The position numbers and the translations under genes were made by a program. The notes under the pieces were generated by a model. It ran no database searches and was not told the DNA's origin. It was given only the letters and a program-made list of their open reading frames with translations. 64,000 bases of DNA from SAR86 cluster bacterium (GTDB taxonomy: Bacteria > Pseudomonadota > Gammaproteobacteria > Magnimaribacterales > TMED112), in contig CP097967.1 of the NCBI GenBank assembly GCA_023703535.1, positions 922,156 to 986,155 on the forward strand, in the 5' to 3' direction. Below, in pieces: positions 19,027 to 28,122 of this stretch (within the stretch, counting starts at the first letter, position 1; each line of letters begins with the position of its first letter).

Positions 19027-19431
19027 TCAATCTGCGAAATGCTTTTCTTTTTCTTCGTTTATTGATTTTACTTCTGCACAAAATTCTGCAGTTGGTCTAG
19101 AAATAAGCCTCTCTAAACCAATAGGATCACCAGTTTCTAAACAGTACCCGTAGTCACCAGCTTTTATTCTTAGCAGAGCCTTATCAATTTTTGGCAGAAG
19201 TTTAGATTCACGCTCAACTATTCTAAGAAAAAGCATAGAATCAATCTCATGTTGAGCACGGTCTACTTCATCACTGCAGGCAGGTGGATTGCTTAGTCTA
19301 TCTTTAGCATCTTTAATATGCTTCAACGTCTCTTTCTTAAGTTCGTTAAGTTGAGTTTTGAAAAAGGACAGTTGATCTTTGTCCATATAATTTTTCTTAG
19401 GTGCTCTTAAAATTTTTTCTTTAGTAAGCAT
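19027..19431 (-). CDS. dksA: DksA family RNA polymerase-binding transcription factor
   Basis: DksA enters the RNA polymerase secondary channel and works with ppGpp. The N-terminus APKKNYMDKDQLSFF matches the DksA family opening, the coiled-coil tip keeps the acidic motif DEVDRA, and the C-terminus has IGLERLISRPTAEFC. The four-Cys zinc finger is reduced: the first pair reads CLET and the second CAEV, so only two of the four ligands remain. I use the ATG at 19429-19431 because the upstream TTG-initiated extension has no family likeness. Confidence 0.85.
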   Translation of the reverse strand: MLTKEKILRAPKKNYMDKDQLSFFKTQLNELKKETLKHIKDAKDRLSNPPACSDEVDRAQHEIDSMLFLRIVERESKLLPKIDKALLRIKAGDYGYCLETGDPIGLERLISRPTAEFCAEVKSINEEKEKHFAD

Positions 19432-19490
19432 AATATGAAGTGGATATTTTATGTTTGAATTTAAAAAATTCAACTAATTCTTTAGATTAA

Positions 19491-20732
19491 TTACTTAGAT
19501 TTCACAACACTGACACTTTTAGAAATTCCAAGACCTAGATACATTAGATAAATTGCAAGAGGGATAATTGCAAGTGGAGCTATATAGGCAACCAAACCTA
19601 AAGAAAACAACATATTAAAAAGTAGACCTCCTGAAGCATCGCCAAATCTATTAGTGAATGTATCGATGAAAACTGTAGATTTATATTTTTCTTTTGAATT
19701 GAGTGTGGTGTAAACAGCTTCACGAGCTGGTTTATTTAACCCATACTCAAATGGTCGCATCACTCCTTGTAAGATTAGAAAAATTAGTACCGCTGAAGAT
19801 GCCAATAAGTAATCAGAGAAATATCCTGAAACTGCTAGGAAAGCCAAAGAGAATATCAAACCATAGACTGTAAGGACAAACTTTATCCCAAGAACTTTGG
19901 ATCTTAGAATTGAAGCAGTAAGAAATATTTGGATAAATAAAGTGATTAAAGGAACAATTGAGTCTGCTCTTCCAAATATCCTAGTCTTTTCAGCTGAATC
20001 GTTTGTGTAGTTGTTGATAATTTCAAGTTGAAAGAACCAAAGTGCTGTTGATAGACATGTCCAAACGAATGCATAAAGAACGAATTGTCTAATCAAAGAA
20101 TTTGTTCTTATTTGTGAAAACTGCTCAAGAGTGCTCGATAGTGTGTTATCTCCTGATGTGTTTAAAACAACCTCTTCTCTTTGAACGCGAGAGGAAAAGA
20201 AAATTGCCAATAATAAGGATGATACTGCTATCAAGAGAGAAAGATTCTCTTTGTCATAAAGGAAGCCGTCAACAAAAGCACCTCCACATGAAGCACCTAA
20301 AGAACCAAATCCACTAATAATTCCAAAGAATTTTTTTCCATCCTCAATATCGAAAGAGTTAACTGTCATTGCCCAAAAGATAGCTACTACAAAAAAATTA
20401 AATATGTTGTACCAAACATAGAAAAATGTTTTTACAGCAAGAACTTCTGGAAAATAGTTATAAGTGAAGTAGAAACCACATAAACATAAAATAAAAAAAC
20501 CATAAATAGATGGCACAAGTTTTGAAAGACGAACTTTAGAAACTATCAATGAATAAATTGGATTTACTAGCAGCATAACAATAACAATTATTAATAGATA
20601 AAAGGGAAGATCGCCAGTTCCAATATTAGCTGCTATTGTGTTTCTAAATGGCCTCAGCACAAATAATGAAAAAAGAACGAAGAAGAAAAATAAGCCTGAG
20701 AAAATAGTATTCTTGGAAAAATATGAAGTCAT
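19491..20732 (-). CDS. ADP/ATP-translocase-like MFS transporter (NTT-related)
   Basis: The 413-residue integral membrane protein has about 11-12 helices. The N-terminal block LFVLRPFRNTIAANIGTGDL, then NFFVVAIFWAMTVNSFDIED and GKKFFGIISGFGSLGASCGG, resembles the NTT-type nucleotide carriers and the free-living 'NTP/NDP exchange' MFS proteins. The substrate cannot be read from sequence. It is the last gene of an operon with two phosphatases and a TonB receptor, 10 bases behind the alkaline phosphatase gene, which suggests import of nucleotides, nucleosides or another product of dephosphorylation. Confidence 0.65.
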   Translation of the reverse strand: MTSYFSKNTIFSGLFFFFVLFSLFVLRPFRNTIAANIGTGDLPFYLLIIVIVMLLVNPIYSLIVSKVRLSKLVPSIYGFFILCLCGFYFTYNYFPEVLAVKTFFYVWYNIFNFFVVAIFWAMTVNSFDIEDGKKFFGIISGFGSLGASCGGAFVDGFLYDKENLSLLIAVSSLLLAIFFSSRVQREEVVLNTSGDNTLSSTLEQFSQIRTNSLIRQFVLYAFVWTCLSTALWFFQLEIINNYTNDSAEKTRIFGRADSIVPLITLFIQIFLTASILRSKVLGIKFVLTVYGLIFSLAFLAVSGYFSDYLLASSAVLIFLILQGVMRPFEYGLNKPAREAVYTTLNSKEKYKSTVFIDTFTNRFGDASGGLLFNMLFSLGLVAYIAPLAIIPLAIYLMYLGLGISKSVSVVKSK

Positions 20733-20742
20733 TATAAAATGC

Positions 20743-21996
20743 CTAGTTGCACTGATAATCCTCTAAATTTTCTATTCCTAATGCTTCTTTCATTGCAAAA
20801 AATACATCGGTATTATCCATTACACCAGAGAAATTTTCTGCTCCAGGTCCTTGAGCAAATACTGGAATCATAATTCCAGTATGAGTGCCTCTCCCAATGG
20901 CTGTATTCCATGAAATTTTCATTTTTCCTGTCTCCCTGTAACGTGCATCATCTTGCTCAATAAGAAGTCCTCCAGTTTCATGATCTGCTGTAACTATTAC
21001 AAGAGTATCATTATTTTCTTGCGCATAATTGAGAGCTTTCTCAACTGTTTTTTCAAATTCCTGCATTTCTTTTAAATAATATTCGTAATCATTATCATGT
21101 GATGCCCAATCTATCTTTGAACCCTCTGCCATAATAAAAAATCCTTTACATCCATCTGCAATCATCCTTTTAGATTCTTGGATAGAAAAATCTAACATTT
21201 CTAACAGGTTTGGTTCAAATTCTGTTCTTTCTAAATCATCTTCAGCAAAAAAACCAAATATTCTTTTTCTGTCAATGTAATTAAAATTATCTATGTCTTT
21301 TTTTGTTTCAAGATAATGGAAATTCTTTTTTATTTTTTTTACAAAATTTACCCCGTCTTCTCTTATCCCTCCTTCCTCAATTGGGAGAAAATAGTCAGTC
21401 CCACCGCCAAGCACTATGTGATTTTTTGAATTGTAAATATGTTCAGCTATCTTTTCTTTTTCATATCTTGAACTTACATGAGAGGCAAAGGCTGCTGGTG
21501 TAGCATGAGTAATTTCTGAAGTAGAGATTATTGTATTTACAAAGCCCTTTTCAAAGAGCATTTCAGTTATATTTTTAGTAGGTTTATTATTGTGATCCAC
21601 ACCTACATATCTATTTATAGTTTTGACGCCTGAACTGAATGCTGTTGCAGACGCAGCTGAGTCTGTAACTAAAGAATTATAAGCATGAGTTTTTACATAT
21701 CCTGAAAAATCGAATTCATCAAAAGATAACTTATGATTAGGTCCTCCCTGAACATTTCTATAGACTGAAATATGTGTTGGCCCCATTCCATCACCTATAA
21801 GCAAGATTATATTTCTAGCTTTAACATCAACCTGTTTCAGTTCTTTAGGATTAACATCTTTTTTAAAATCTATAGGAAGAATTTTTTGATCTTTTTCAGG
21901 CACCTCAATCAATAGAGGCGCATATTGGTTGATTATCAAAAAAGTAACTATGGATGAAATAATAGCCACTAAAAGATACTTAAAAAAATTATTCAT
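20743..21996 (-). CDS. Alkaline phosphatase, membrane-anchored
   Basis: The 417-residue protein has one N-terminal hydrophobic segment (residues 5-25) that is an uncleaved anchor or signal. The PhoA-type core shows NIILLIGDGMGPTHIS with the first metal Asp, VTDSAASATAFSSGVKT with the nucleophilic Ser, VIVTADHETGGL and RGTHTGIMIPVFAQGPG. It releases phosphate from monoesters in the periplasm. It overlaps the upstream acid phosphatase gene by 8 bases. It is PhoA family rather than PhoX or PhoD. Confidence 0.9.
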   Translation of the reverse strand: MNNFFKYLLVAIISSIVTFLIINQYAPLLIEVPEKDQKILPIDFKKDVNPKELKQVDVKARNIILLIGDGMGPTHISVYRNVQGGPNHKLSFDEFDFSGYVKTHAYNSLVTDSAASATAFSSGVKTINRYVGVDHNNKPTKNITEMLFEKGFVNTIISTSEITHATPAAFASHVSSRYEKEKIAEHIYNSKNHIVLGGGTDYFLPIEEGGIREDGVNFVKKIKKNFHYLETKKDIDNFNYIDRKRIFGFFAEDDLERTEFEPNLLEMLDFSIQESKRMIADGCKGFFIMAEGSKIDWASHDNDYEYYLKEMQEFEKTVEKALNYAQENNDTLVIVTADHETGGLLIEQDDARYRETGKMKISWNTAIGRGTHTGIMIPVFAQGPGAENFSGVMDNTDVFFAMKEALGIENLEDYQCN

Positions 21997-22816
21997 TTTT
22001 TAAGTCTAAAGCATTGAGCTTTTTCTTTATTTGATCATTTTCAGATTGTTCATAATCATAATCAATCACTGAACCTTCCCAGTCGCCATACGTTGGATTT
22101 GCAATCATGAACCAAACAAAACCCCAGAAAGAGTCTGTTTGCTCTACTATAGATTTTCGGAAATTAGATGATTTCTTATTTTGTTGGCCATCGATAAAAT
22201 CTCCAAGATTATCTCCAATAATTTGTATGATTCTGTAATTTTCTGCAATAAGAGCTATTCGGGAGGTTTTATTTCTATCCCATGATGGTTTCTCATATCT
22301 AGTTAAGATTTGATCTATATCATCAGATAAATCAAACCCTTCTTTAACAAGATTATTTCTTGTAGCTGGTTCTAATTCATGGAGTCTATTTGTTACAAAA
22401 AAGATTTCAACGCCAAGTTCTTTTGCAGTTTTCATATAGGATAAGGCTCCTGGTAAAAAAGTGGCTTTCTCTTCTTTTACCCACTCTATCCACCCATCTG
22501 GATAATTAGTATTATTTACTATTAAACGAGCTTGATATGCGCTGTTATTAAAGACTGTTTCATCAACATCCAGAATGATCGCAGGTGGCTTATCAAAAAA
22601 ATTCTTCTCTCCATTCATTTGATCAACTGAAGCTGAAATTTCCTTTTGTTTTAGAAGAAATGGAATTGTAGCTTCGGCAGTTTTAAAAGTTGTTCTAATG
22701 TGAGCTTTATACTCTGCAGATTCTTGAACATAAAGGGTCGCCATTAGAGATTCATGTCCCTTATCATCAGCCAGAGTAATAAAACTTAAAAGCAGAAGAG
22801 CTAATAAATTTTTCAT
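21989..22816 (-). CDS. Periplasmic HAD-superfamily acid phosphatase (e(P4)/class B-like)
   Basis: A signal peptide (MKNLLALLLLSFITLADD) is followed by the HAD motif I as AIILDVDETVFNN with both catalytic Asp residues, motif II in VEIFFVTNR, and motif IV in IIQIIGDNLGDF. This is the HAD subfamily IIIB of secreted acid phosphatases and 5'-nucleotidases. There is no clear lipobox Cys, unlike Haemophilus e(P4). It sits between the TonB receptor and alkaline phosphatase genes, so it probably dephosphorylates substrates brought in by the receptor. Confidence 0.85.
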   Translation of the reverse strand: MKNLLALLLLSFITLADDKGHESLMATLYVQESAEYKAHIRTTFKTAEATIPFLLKQKEISASVDQMNGEKNFFDKPPAIILDVDETVFNNSAYQARLIVNNTNYPDGWIEWVKEEKATFLPGALSYMKTAKELGVEIFFVTNRLHELEPATRNNLVKEGFDLSDDIDQILTRYEKPSWDRNKTSRIALIAENYRIIQIIGDNLGDFIDGQQNKKSSNFRKSIVEQTDSFWGFVWFMIANPTYGDWEGSVIDYDYEQSENDQIKKKLNALDLKNE

Positions 22817-22858
22817 TGGTAAATAATATACTATTTTGTTGTTACAAAAATGTGAAAA

Positions 22859-25432
22859 TTAATTATTGAATATTAGTTGAAAATTTACCCTTATCATTCT
22901 TCCTCTAGGATCATGTAAGCGCGAATCCCAACTAAAGTCAGGTGCATTGTATAGTCTTGGAGCCTTTTCATCGAAAAGATTTATTATTCCAATAGAAGTC
23001 TTTAAATCATAATCACCAGAATTATTGTTAATTTGTAGGTATTGTGAAATTGGCAGTTCTAAAGAAATATCAAAAATTAAACTTGAATCAACTTTATTTT
23101 TATAGCCAAGTGATAAAGCTTTAGATGAAATTGTTCGGTTATTTATGTATCCATCCAGGTATCTTGCAATTAGTGAATATTTTGATTTATTTTTTTTGTA
23201 ATTTATAAAAGTATTTATTCTATTTTTTGGCAATGAATGAGTGTGTGCATCAAAATTATGTTTACCAACACGATTAATCATAATTGTGCCATTTTCACTC
23301 TGCTCTGGTGTTAAAAATTCAATCAAGTTTGTTCCTTGTAGAATTAATTCAACCTCACTATTAAAAAAGCTCTTAACTGTACTTAATCCATAATCAATGC
23401 CGCTAAGAACTGTTGATTCTTCATTAAAATAAGTTGTTGTGACACCTATTAGATCTCCTAATTCATTTCTTGTAATTGATGGGCCGAAAGGATCTTCACT
23501 TAGTAAAGCTTGGGCACTTTGTCCTTCAATCCTATTTTCAAAGTCTATTTCCCAATAATCAAAACTAAGTCTGTTTCCATTATTACCATAAATTAAACCA
23601 AAATTAGTATTTGTTGATTCTGCTGGTTTAAGATCTGCATTACCTATTTGTGCTTGTCTTACAAACACTGAACTTTCAATATCTCTTACGCTGCCCAATT
23701 TAATATCACTTGAAAACATTTGTCCCATAGAAGGCATAGTAAAAGAAGTGCCAGATGAAATTCTGAAAGATAAATTTTCAAAAAATTTATATTTAAAAGA
23801 CAGCTTAGGGTCAAAGGATGAAAAATTCTCAGATTTTTCAAACCTTCCAGAAAAACGATAATCAAAATTAGGAAGAAACGAGCTGTCTAATTCAAAATAT
23901 AAAGAATATTTATTGCGGCTCTCATTTACATTTTTTCCTCCACCAAGGAAAAATAGATCTGCTGTTTTAATAATCTTGCCATCTGAATCAAATTCAGCTC
24001 GTGAGATTTCATTGAAGTTTATGTCTAAGTTTTCCATACTAGCTTGTGTTCCAAAAGCTAGATTTATATTTCGGTATGAAGTTTGGGCAAGAATATCAAA
24101 AGTTGTGAGATCGCCGATTTTTTTTGATATCTCTGCACCTTTGATGTGCTCTACAAGTTCAATTGAGTTTTGAGATGGATCAAAAATATTCCATTGCATA
24201 TCTCCTGATTCACCTCCATTTCCATAGAGTGCTGATAAAAATCTAGAATCTACAATATCAGGTCTATTGTGAAAGTTTTCGTGCTGACTATGAGTGAAGG
24301 AAGTTTCTAAACTTAAATTCTCAAAATCTTTAAGAAAACTGTAATTAAAATGATATTGAGAAATATCTTTTGGAGATTCTCTCCAAGGATACCTGCCCCC
24401 TAATGGCCTACCATACCATCTTACAGGAACATTAAAGGGACTACCGCCTACTCCTGGCTCAATATCTCTAGCAAGAAATGGAAGTGCTGGATATGATGGG
24501 GATTGAGGATTATCGTTTACCTTTACATTTGAAAAAATGAGTGAAATATCGTGATTTCTATTAATTAAACTTGTGTAGAACTTCTCATGTGACTCATCAT
24601 TTACAATATTAAATCCTCTTCCATAAGCAAAACGGCAACGTCCGTCTAATATTCCTCCATTTTCGATGCAATTTGGATCAGGAATTGTTTGACCGTTTGA
24701 ATATTCACCAGCATATAACCCACTTTCAATTACATCATCACCTAAAATTTTAAAAGAGTTGCCTAAACCACTTACACTCAATTCTGAAATTTGATCGATT
24801 TCATAGGCTTTAAGTGGAGTTCTTTCCATTCTTTCAAAACCAAATACCAAATCAAAATTCTCAAAATCTTTTCCATAAAGAAAACCAAAACCAATGTCAT
24901 TTTGGTTGTAATTAGTAGAGTATTGGCTGTCTAAATCTAACTTATATCCACTAAATTTTTTTACAGTTATAAAATTTATGACTCCTGCTACAGCATCAGA
25001 ACCATATACGGAAGTTGCTCCTTCTTTAAGAACTTCCATTTTTGTAAGAGCAATTTTTGGAATAATATTTGCGTCGACATAACCCTCTCCGTTGTATGAA
25101 GGCGTGCCAGTAAATGTTTGTCTTTTTGAATTTATTAGAAGCAATGTAGAAGCATGATCAAGACCTCTAAGTGTAATAGCAGACATTCCCTGATCTACTC
25201 CATCCATTGTATTGGTTTGAAAATGTGAACCAGAGGATGCAGATAAATATTTACTTATTTCAGCAATAGTTGAAACACCAATTTCATCGAATTTTTCTGC
25301 TGTAATTATTTCTACAGGGGAAAACTTTGATTCAGATTCTTTAAGAAGAGTGCCAGTAGTGATAACCTCCTCTATTTCCTCAATTGAGAAAATAGAAAAG
25401 GATATCAATATTAGCAGGAATAATTTGATCAT
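22859..25432 (-). CDS. TonB-dependent outer-membrane receptor
   Basis: The 857-residue protein has a signal peptide (residues 1-16) and a TonB box-like EEVITTG right after it. The plug domain contains ISKYLSASSGSHF, ITLRGLDHASTLLLIN and VYGSDAVAGVINFITVKK. A long beta-barrel follows and ends in an aromatic-rich strand (RVNFQLIFNN). The form resembles large receptors of marine bacteria. It is the first gene of an operon with two phosphatases and a nucleotide-carrier-like protein, pointing to a phosphorylated organic ligand (inference). Confidence 0.9.
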   Translation of the reverse strand: MIKLFLLILISFSIFSIEEIEEVITTGTLLKESESKFSPVEIITAEKFDEIGVSTIAEISKYLSASSGSHFQTNTMDGVDQGMSAITLRGLDHASTLLLINSKRQTFTGTPSYNGEGYVDANIIPKIALTKMEVLKEGATSVYGSDAVAGVINFITVKKFSGYKLDLDSQYSTNYNQNDIGFGFLYGKDFENFDLVFGFERMERTPLKAYEIDQISELSVSGLGNSFKILGDDVIESGLYAGEYSNGQTIPDPNCIENGGILDGRCRFAYGRGFNIVNDESHEKFYTSLINRNHDISLIFSNVKVNDNPQSPSYPALPFLARDIEPGVGGSPFNVPVRWYGRPLGGRYPWRESPKDISQYHFNYSFLKDFENLSLETSFTHSQHENFHNRPDIVDSRFLSALYGNGGESGDMQWNIFDPSQNSIELVEHIKGAEISKKIGDLTTFDILAQTSYRNINLAFGTQASMENLDINFNEISRAEFDSDGKIIKTADLFFLGGGKNVNESRNKYSLYFELDSSFLPNFDYRFSGRFEKSENFSSFDPKLSFKYKFFENLSFRISSGTSFTMPSMGQMFSSDIKLGSVRDIESSVFVRQAQIGNADLKPAESTNTNFGLIYGNNGNRLSFDYWEIDFENRIEGQSAQALLSEDPFGPSITRNELGDLIGVTTTYFNEESTVLSGIDYGLSTVKSFFNSEVELILQGTNLIEFLTPEQSENGTIMINRVGKHNFDAHTHSLPKNRINTFINYKKNKSKYSLIARYLDGYINNRTISSKALSLGYKNKVDSSLIFDISLELPISQYLQINNNSGDYDLKTSIGIINLFDEKAPRLYNAPDFSWDSRLHDPRGRMIRVNFQLIFNN

Positions 25433-25475
25433 TAATTTCTAATATATGGACGAGTTTTAATAACCCATCAATATA

Positions 25476-27737
25476 TTAAAAATTTAATTTCAATCTAACT
25501 CCTACGTTCCTTCCTGGTAAAGGAACTTCGTTTTTAACAAAAGACGTATGATTTCTTGCTACCTCATCAAGAATGTTATTAGCAAAAACAGAAACTGATA
25601 GTTCTGAACCAGCTGCGAAATCAAATGTTTTCATTGCTTTTAAATCTAACATTCGAAATCCACTTGTTACTGTTTCGTCTTCACCTATGTCATCTTGTTT
25701 CGCCACATCTTTGAGAGTAACTTTCAATTCATAAGCATCATTATTTGCATACTTTACAGAATAGATATTTCTAGCCGGCACTACTCTTGATACTTTCGTA
25801 CCATCTGAAAATTTTCCATTTACTGCATCTCTTCCAAAACTTAAATCTAAATAACCATTTGCAAGATCAATTTTTCTTCCAAATTGGAATTCATATCCGT
25901 TAAATTTTGCATCTTTCTGCATATACTCAGCTCTCTGAAGACCACCATGATCATCATGTTCATCTTCGTCATGACCCTCTTCATCATGATCATCTTCATC
26001 ATGATGTTCTTCCACATCTTGAAGATATAGGAATTTATTTACATCATTCCTAAAGACTGCGAGTGATCCATAATAATCACCATTTCTATAATCAAAAGTA
26101 ACATCGATATTATTTGAATTTTCAACATCTAAATCTGGGTCACCAACTTCAAATCTACCTCGTGCTAAATGTGGGCCATTCATGAATAACTCCATGCCGC
26201 CAGGCGCTCTAGCTACAGACGCAAAATTTATACTTGCTCCAAGATTATCAGAGAATTCTCTGCCTAGACTGAAAGAATAACTATACTCATTAAAGTCAAG
26301 ATCATAGTAGTCAATCTCTTCTTCATGCTCTTCTTCTTCACCATGATCATCTTCCTCATGATGTTCTTCCTCATGATGAATGATGCCGCCTTGTCTATTT
26401 ATTTTGTCAAATCTAAATCCAAATTTAACGTCATAAACATCGAAGTTTGTACCAGTGTAATAACCTAGCATAAACATTTCAGATGTCACTGGAGCCATAT
26501 GTGCTTCTGATCCAACAACAGCCATGTCGCTATTAATTGAAGACATCATTAGCTTTCTTGAAACTACATCATTCCCAAAATCGAAAACTGTAGAAAACTC
26601 AGTTGCATCATTTAGAAAACTTGTAGGTCCTCCATGGCCACCATGTTCATCATGCTCTTCCTCATCCTCATGTTCATCATGGTCTTCTTCCATCTCCATA
26701 TGTTGCTCAGTATGGATATAATCAGTATCTCTAAAATTGAACATAATTTTTTTCAAGACTTCACCTTTAACCATGTAGGCACCCTGAATATCAAAAGCTT
26801 CTGAATTTGTTGATGAAAAAATTCGTTCTTCTCCATGCTCATCATGATCATCTTCATCACCGTGCTCATCACCATGTTCATCACCGTGCGCTCCGGGTGG
26901 TTCAACATGGTATGGAAGACCAAAAACGCTTTCTTGATCTCTGAAACCAACACCAAAGTATCCCCAGTCTCCTGTTTTGGAGATGCCAATCCTTTGAGCA
27001 GTTTTTGCAGCATCAGAATTTGCTAGAAAACTTGTTTCCTCATCTTCATGATGTTCTTCCTCATGGTCCTCATCATGATCTTCATCTTCATGATGTTCTT
27101 CCTCCATATGAATTACAGCTCCATCAGGAATGTCATAATTGCCAAAACTTGAATCTTTAAAAGCAAGGCTCACATTAAAACCGGCAATGTTATTTTTGTA
27201 TGAAAAGCTTTGGGAATCGCCTTCACTTACGCTTTGTGTTTCAAGTCCAAGATTAATTTCCTGTTCATTAAAACCCTTTTTAGCTATTAAATCATCAACA
27301 ATATTAATAATTCCTCCAACAGTACCTTTTGCATAAAGCAAAGATGAAGGTCCTCTTACTATCTCAACTTGTTTAATATCATTAAAGTCAATTTCGTTAG
27401 TATGGTCACCGCCCATTCCAGATACATCCTGAACTACAAAACCATTGTTTAGAATCTTTACCCTTGTACCTGTCATACCTCTTATTACAGGTCTGCCGAC
27501 AGCAGCTCCGTAATCTTGAGATGAGACTCCCAGAAGATCATCTAAGGTTTCACCAAGACTTTGTGTAGCAGAACTGTCGATATCATCACCTTCAACAACG
27601 TGTAAAGGATCTTCTATATCTGCTAAAGCTGAAGATGTAAGTGATGAAGTAACAACTACTTCCTCTACGTCTTCCTGCGCATGTAAGTTATTTAGTATAA
27701 AAACACTTAATAAAAGTGTTAAAAAATAATTTTTCAT
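25476..27737 (-). CDS. TonB-dependent receptor with His/Asp/Glu-rich loops (ZnuD-like, probable metal uptake)
   Basis: The 753-residue protein has a signal peptide, the TonB box EEVVVTSS, a plug with GRPVIRGMTGTRVKILNNG and QVEIVRGPSSLLYAKGTVGG, and a barrel ending in VGVRLKLNF. Five insertions made almost only of His, Asp, Glu and Gly lie at about residues 208-232, 283-305, 345-370, 450-474 and 575-600, where barrel loops are expected. Such loops are known in the zinc receptor ZnuD. It follows a small Cys-pair protein gene and has a very strong Shine-Dalgarno sequence. Zinc is the favoured ligand, but copper, nickel or others are not excluded. Confidence 0.85.
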   Translation of the reverse strand: MKNYFLTLLLSVFILNNLHAQEDVEEVVVTSSLTSSALADIEDPLHVVEGDDIDSSATQSLGETLDDLLGVSSQDYGAAVGRPVIRGMTGTRVKILNNGFVVQDVSGMGGDHTNEIDFNDIKQVEIVRGPSSLLYAKGTVGGIINIVDDLIAKKGFNEQEINLGLETQSVSEGDSQSFSYKNNIAGFNVSLAFKDSSFGNYDIPDGAVIHMEEEHHEDEDHDEDHEEEHHEDEETSFLANSDAAKTAQRIGISKTGDWGYFGVGFRDQESVFGLPYHVEPPGAHGDEHGDEHGDEDDHDEHGEERIFSSTNSEAFDIQGAYMVKGEVLKKIMFNFRDTDYIHTEQHMEMEEDHDEHEDEEEHDEHGGHGGPTSFLNDATEFSTVFDFGNDVVSRKLMMSSINSDMAVVGSEAHMAPVTSEMFMLGYYTGTNFDVYDVKFGFRFDKINRQGGIIHHEEEHHEEDDHGEEEEHEEEIDYYDLDFNEYSYSFSLGREFSDNLGASINFASVARAPGGMELFMNGPHLARGRFEVGDPDLDVENSNNIDVTFDYRNGDYYGSLAVFRNDVNKFLYLQDVEEHHDEDDHDEEGHDEDEHDDHGGLQRAEYMQKDAKFNGYEFQFGRKIDLANGYLDLSFGRDAVNGKFSDGTKVSRVVPARNIYSVKYANNDAYELKVTLKDVAKQDDIGEDETVTSGFRMLDLKAMKTFDFAAGSELSVSVFANNILDEVARNHTSFVKNEVPLPGRNVGVRLKLNF

Positions 27738-27740
27738 TTT

Positions 27741-27749
27741 ACCTCCTTT
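27741..27749 (-). promoter_or_regulatory. Very strong Shine-Dalgarno of the His-rich receptor
   Basis: Read on the minus strand, AAAGGAGGT is followed by AAA and the ATG at 27737. It is nearly a full complement of the 16S anti-Shine-Dalgarno. Most genes here have weak sites or overlap their upstream neighbour, so this one suggests high translation of the receptor. Confidence 0.7.
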
Positions 27750-27779
27750 AAAAAATTAAAATTTAAATAATTGGGATCT

Positions 27780-28049
27780 TTATCTTTGTGGAGGGGCTCT
27801 TGTAAGGAAGTAATCGAAATTGATAGCTAGAAGATATTCATCAAGATCAAGTTCAATAAAATAAAGTTTAGTGGTTATCTTTTCTACTTCAACAGAAGCG
27901 GTAGCCTCAATTTCAGTATGACAAACATAACACTCAACTTCTTGATGATTATCAACATAATCATCTGCATGGCTAAGTGAGTCAAATGTAATGGTTGCTA
28001 CAAAAATCAATGCAGCTAAAGATATGAATGAAAAACTCTTCTTAGACAT
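27780..28049 (-). CDS. Small periplasmic Cys-pair protein upstream of metal receptor
   Basis: The 89-residue protein has an N-terminal signal segment (SFISLAALIFVATITF, cut probably after SHA), then VECYVCHTE with a Cys-x-x-Cys-His, an acidic middle, and the ending FLTRAPPQR. Small proteins with a Cys pair and a RAPP-type tail are found beside ZnuD-like receptors in other gammaproteobacteria and are sometimes called zinc chaperones; I recall this from general knowledge and could not check it. The gap to the receptor gene is 42 bases on the same strand, so an operon is likely. CxxCH could formally bind haem. Confidence 0.6.
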   Translation of the reverse strand: MSKKSFSFISLAALIFVATITFDSLSHADDYVDNHQEVECYVCHTEIEATASVEVEKITTKLYFIELDLDEYLLAINFDYFLTRAPPQR

Positions 28050-28055
28050 ATCGAA

Positions 28056-28083
28056 ATATTACTCTATTGTTTGAATTAAACAA
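28056..28083 (-). promoter_or_regulatory. Candidate promoter giving a leaderless transcript
   Basis: On the minus strand, TTGTTT (28083-28078), a 16-base spacer and TAATAT (28061-28056) form a good sigma70-type promoter. A start about 7 bases downstream would fall on or next to the ATG of the small Cys-pair gene at 28049, which has no Shine-Dalgarno sequence. The imperfect inverted repeat at 28053-28073 (GAAATATTA ... TATTGTTTG) overlaps the -10 and could be a repressor site. Unproven. Confidence 0.35.
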
Positions 28084-28122
28084 AGACGCTTTAAAAAAAA
28101 TTTAGAATTAAACTCCTTCGTT

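Noticed and set aside
27780-28049. Small protein as a c-type cytochrome because of CxxCH
   Set aside because: A single motif in 89 residues without an axial-ligand context, next to a metal receptor gene; metal binding by the Cys pair is more likely.
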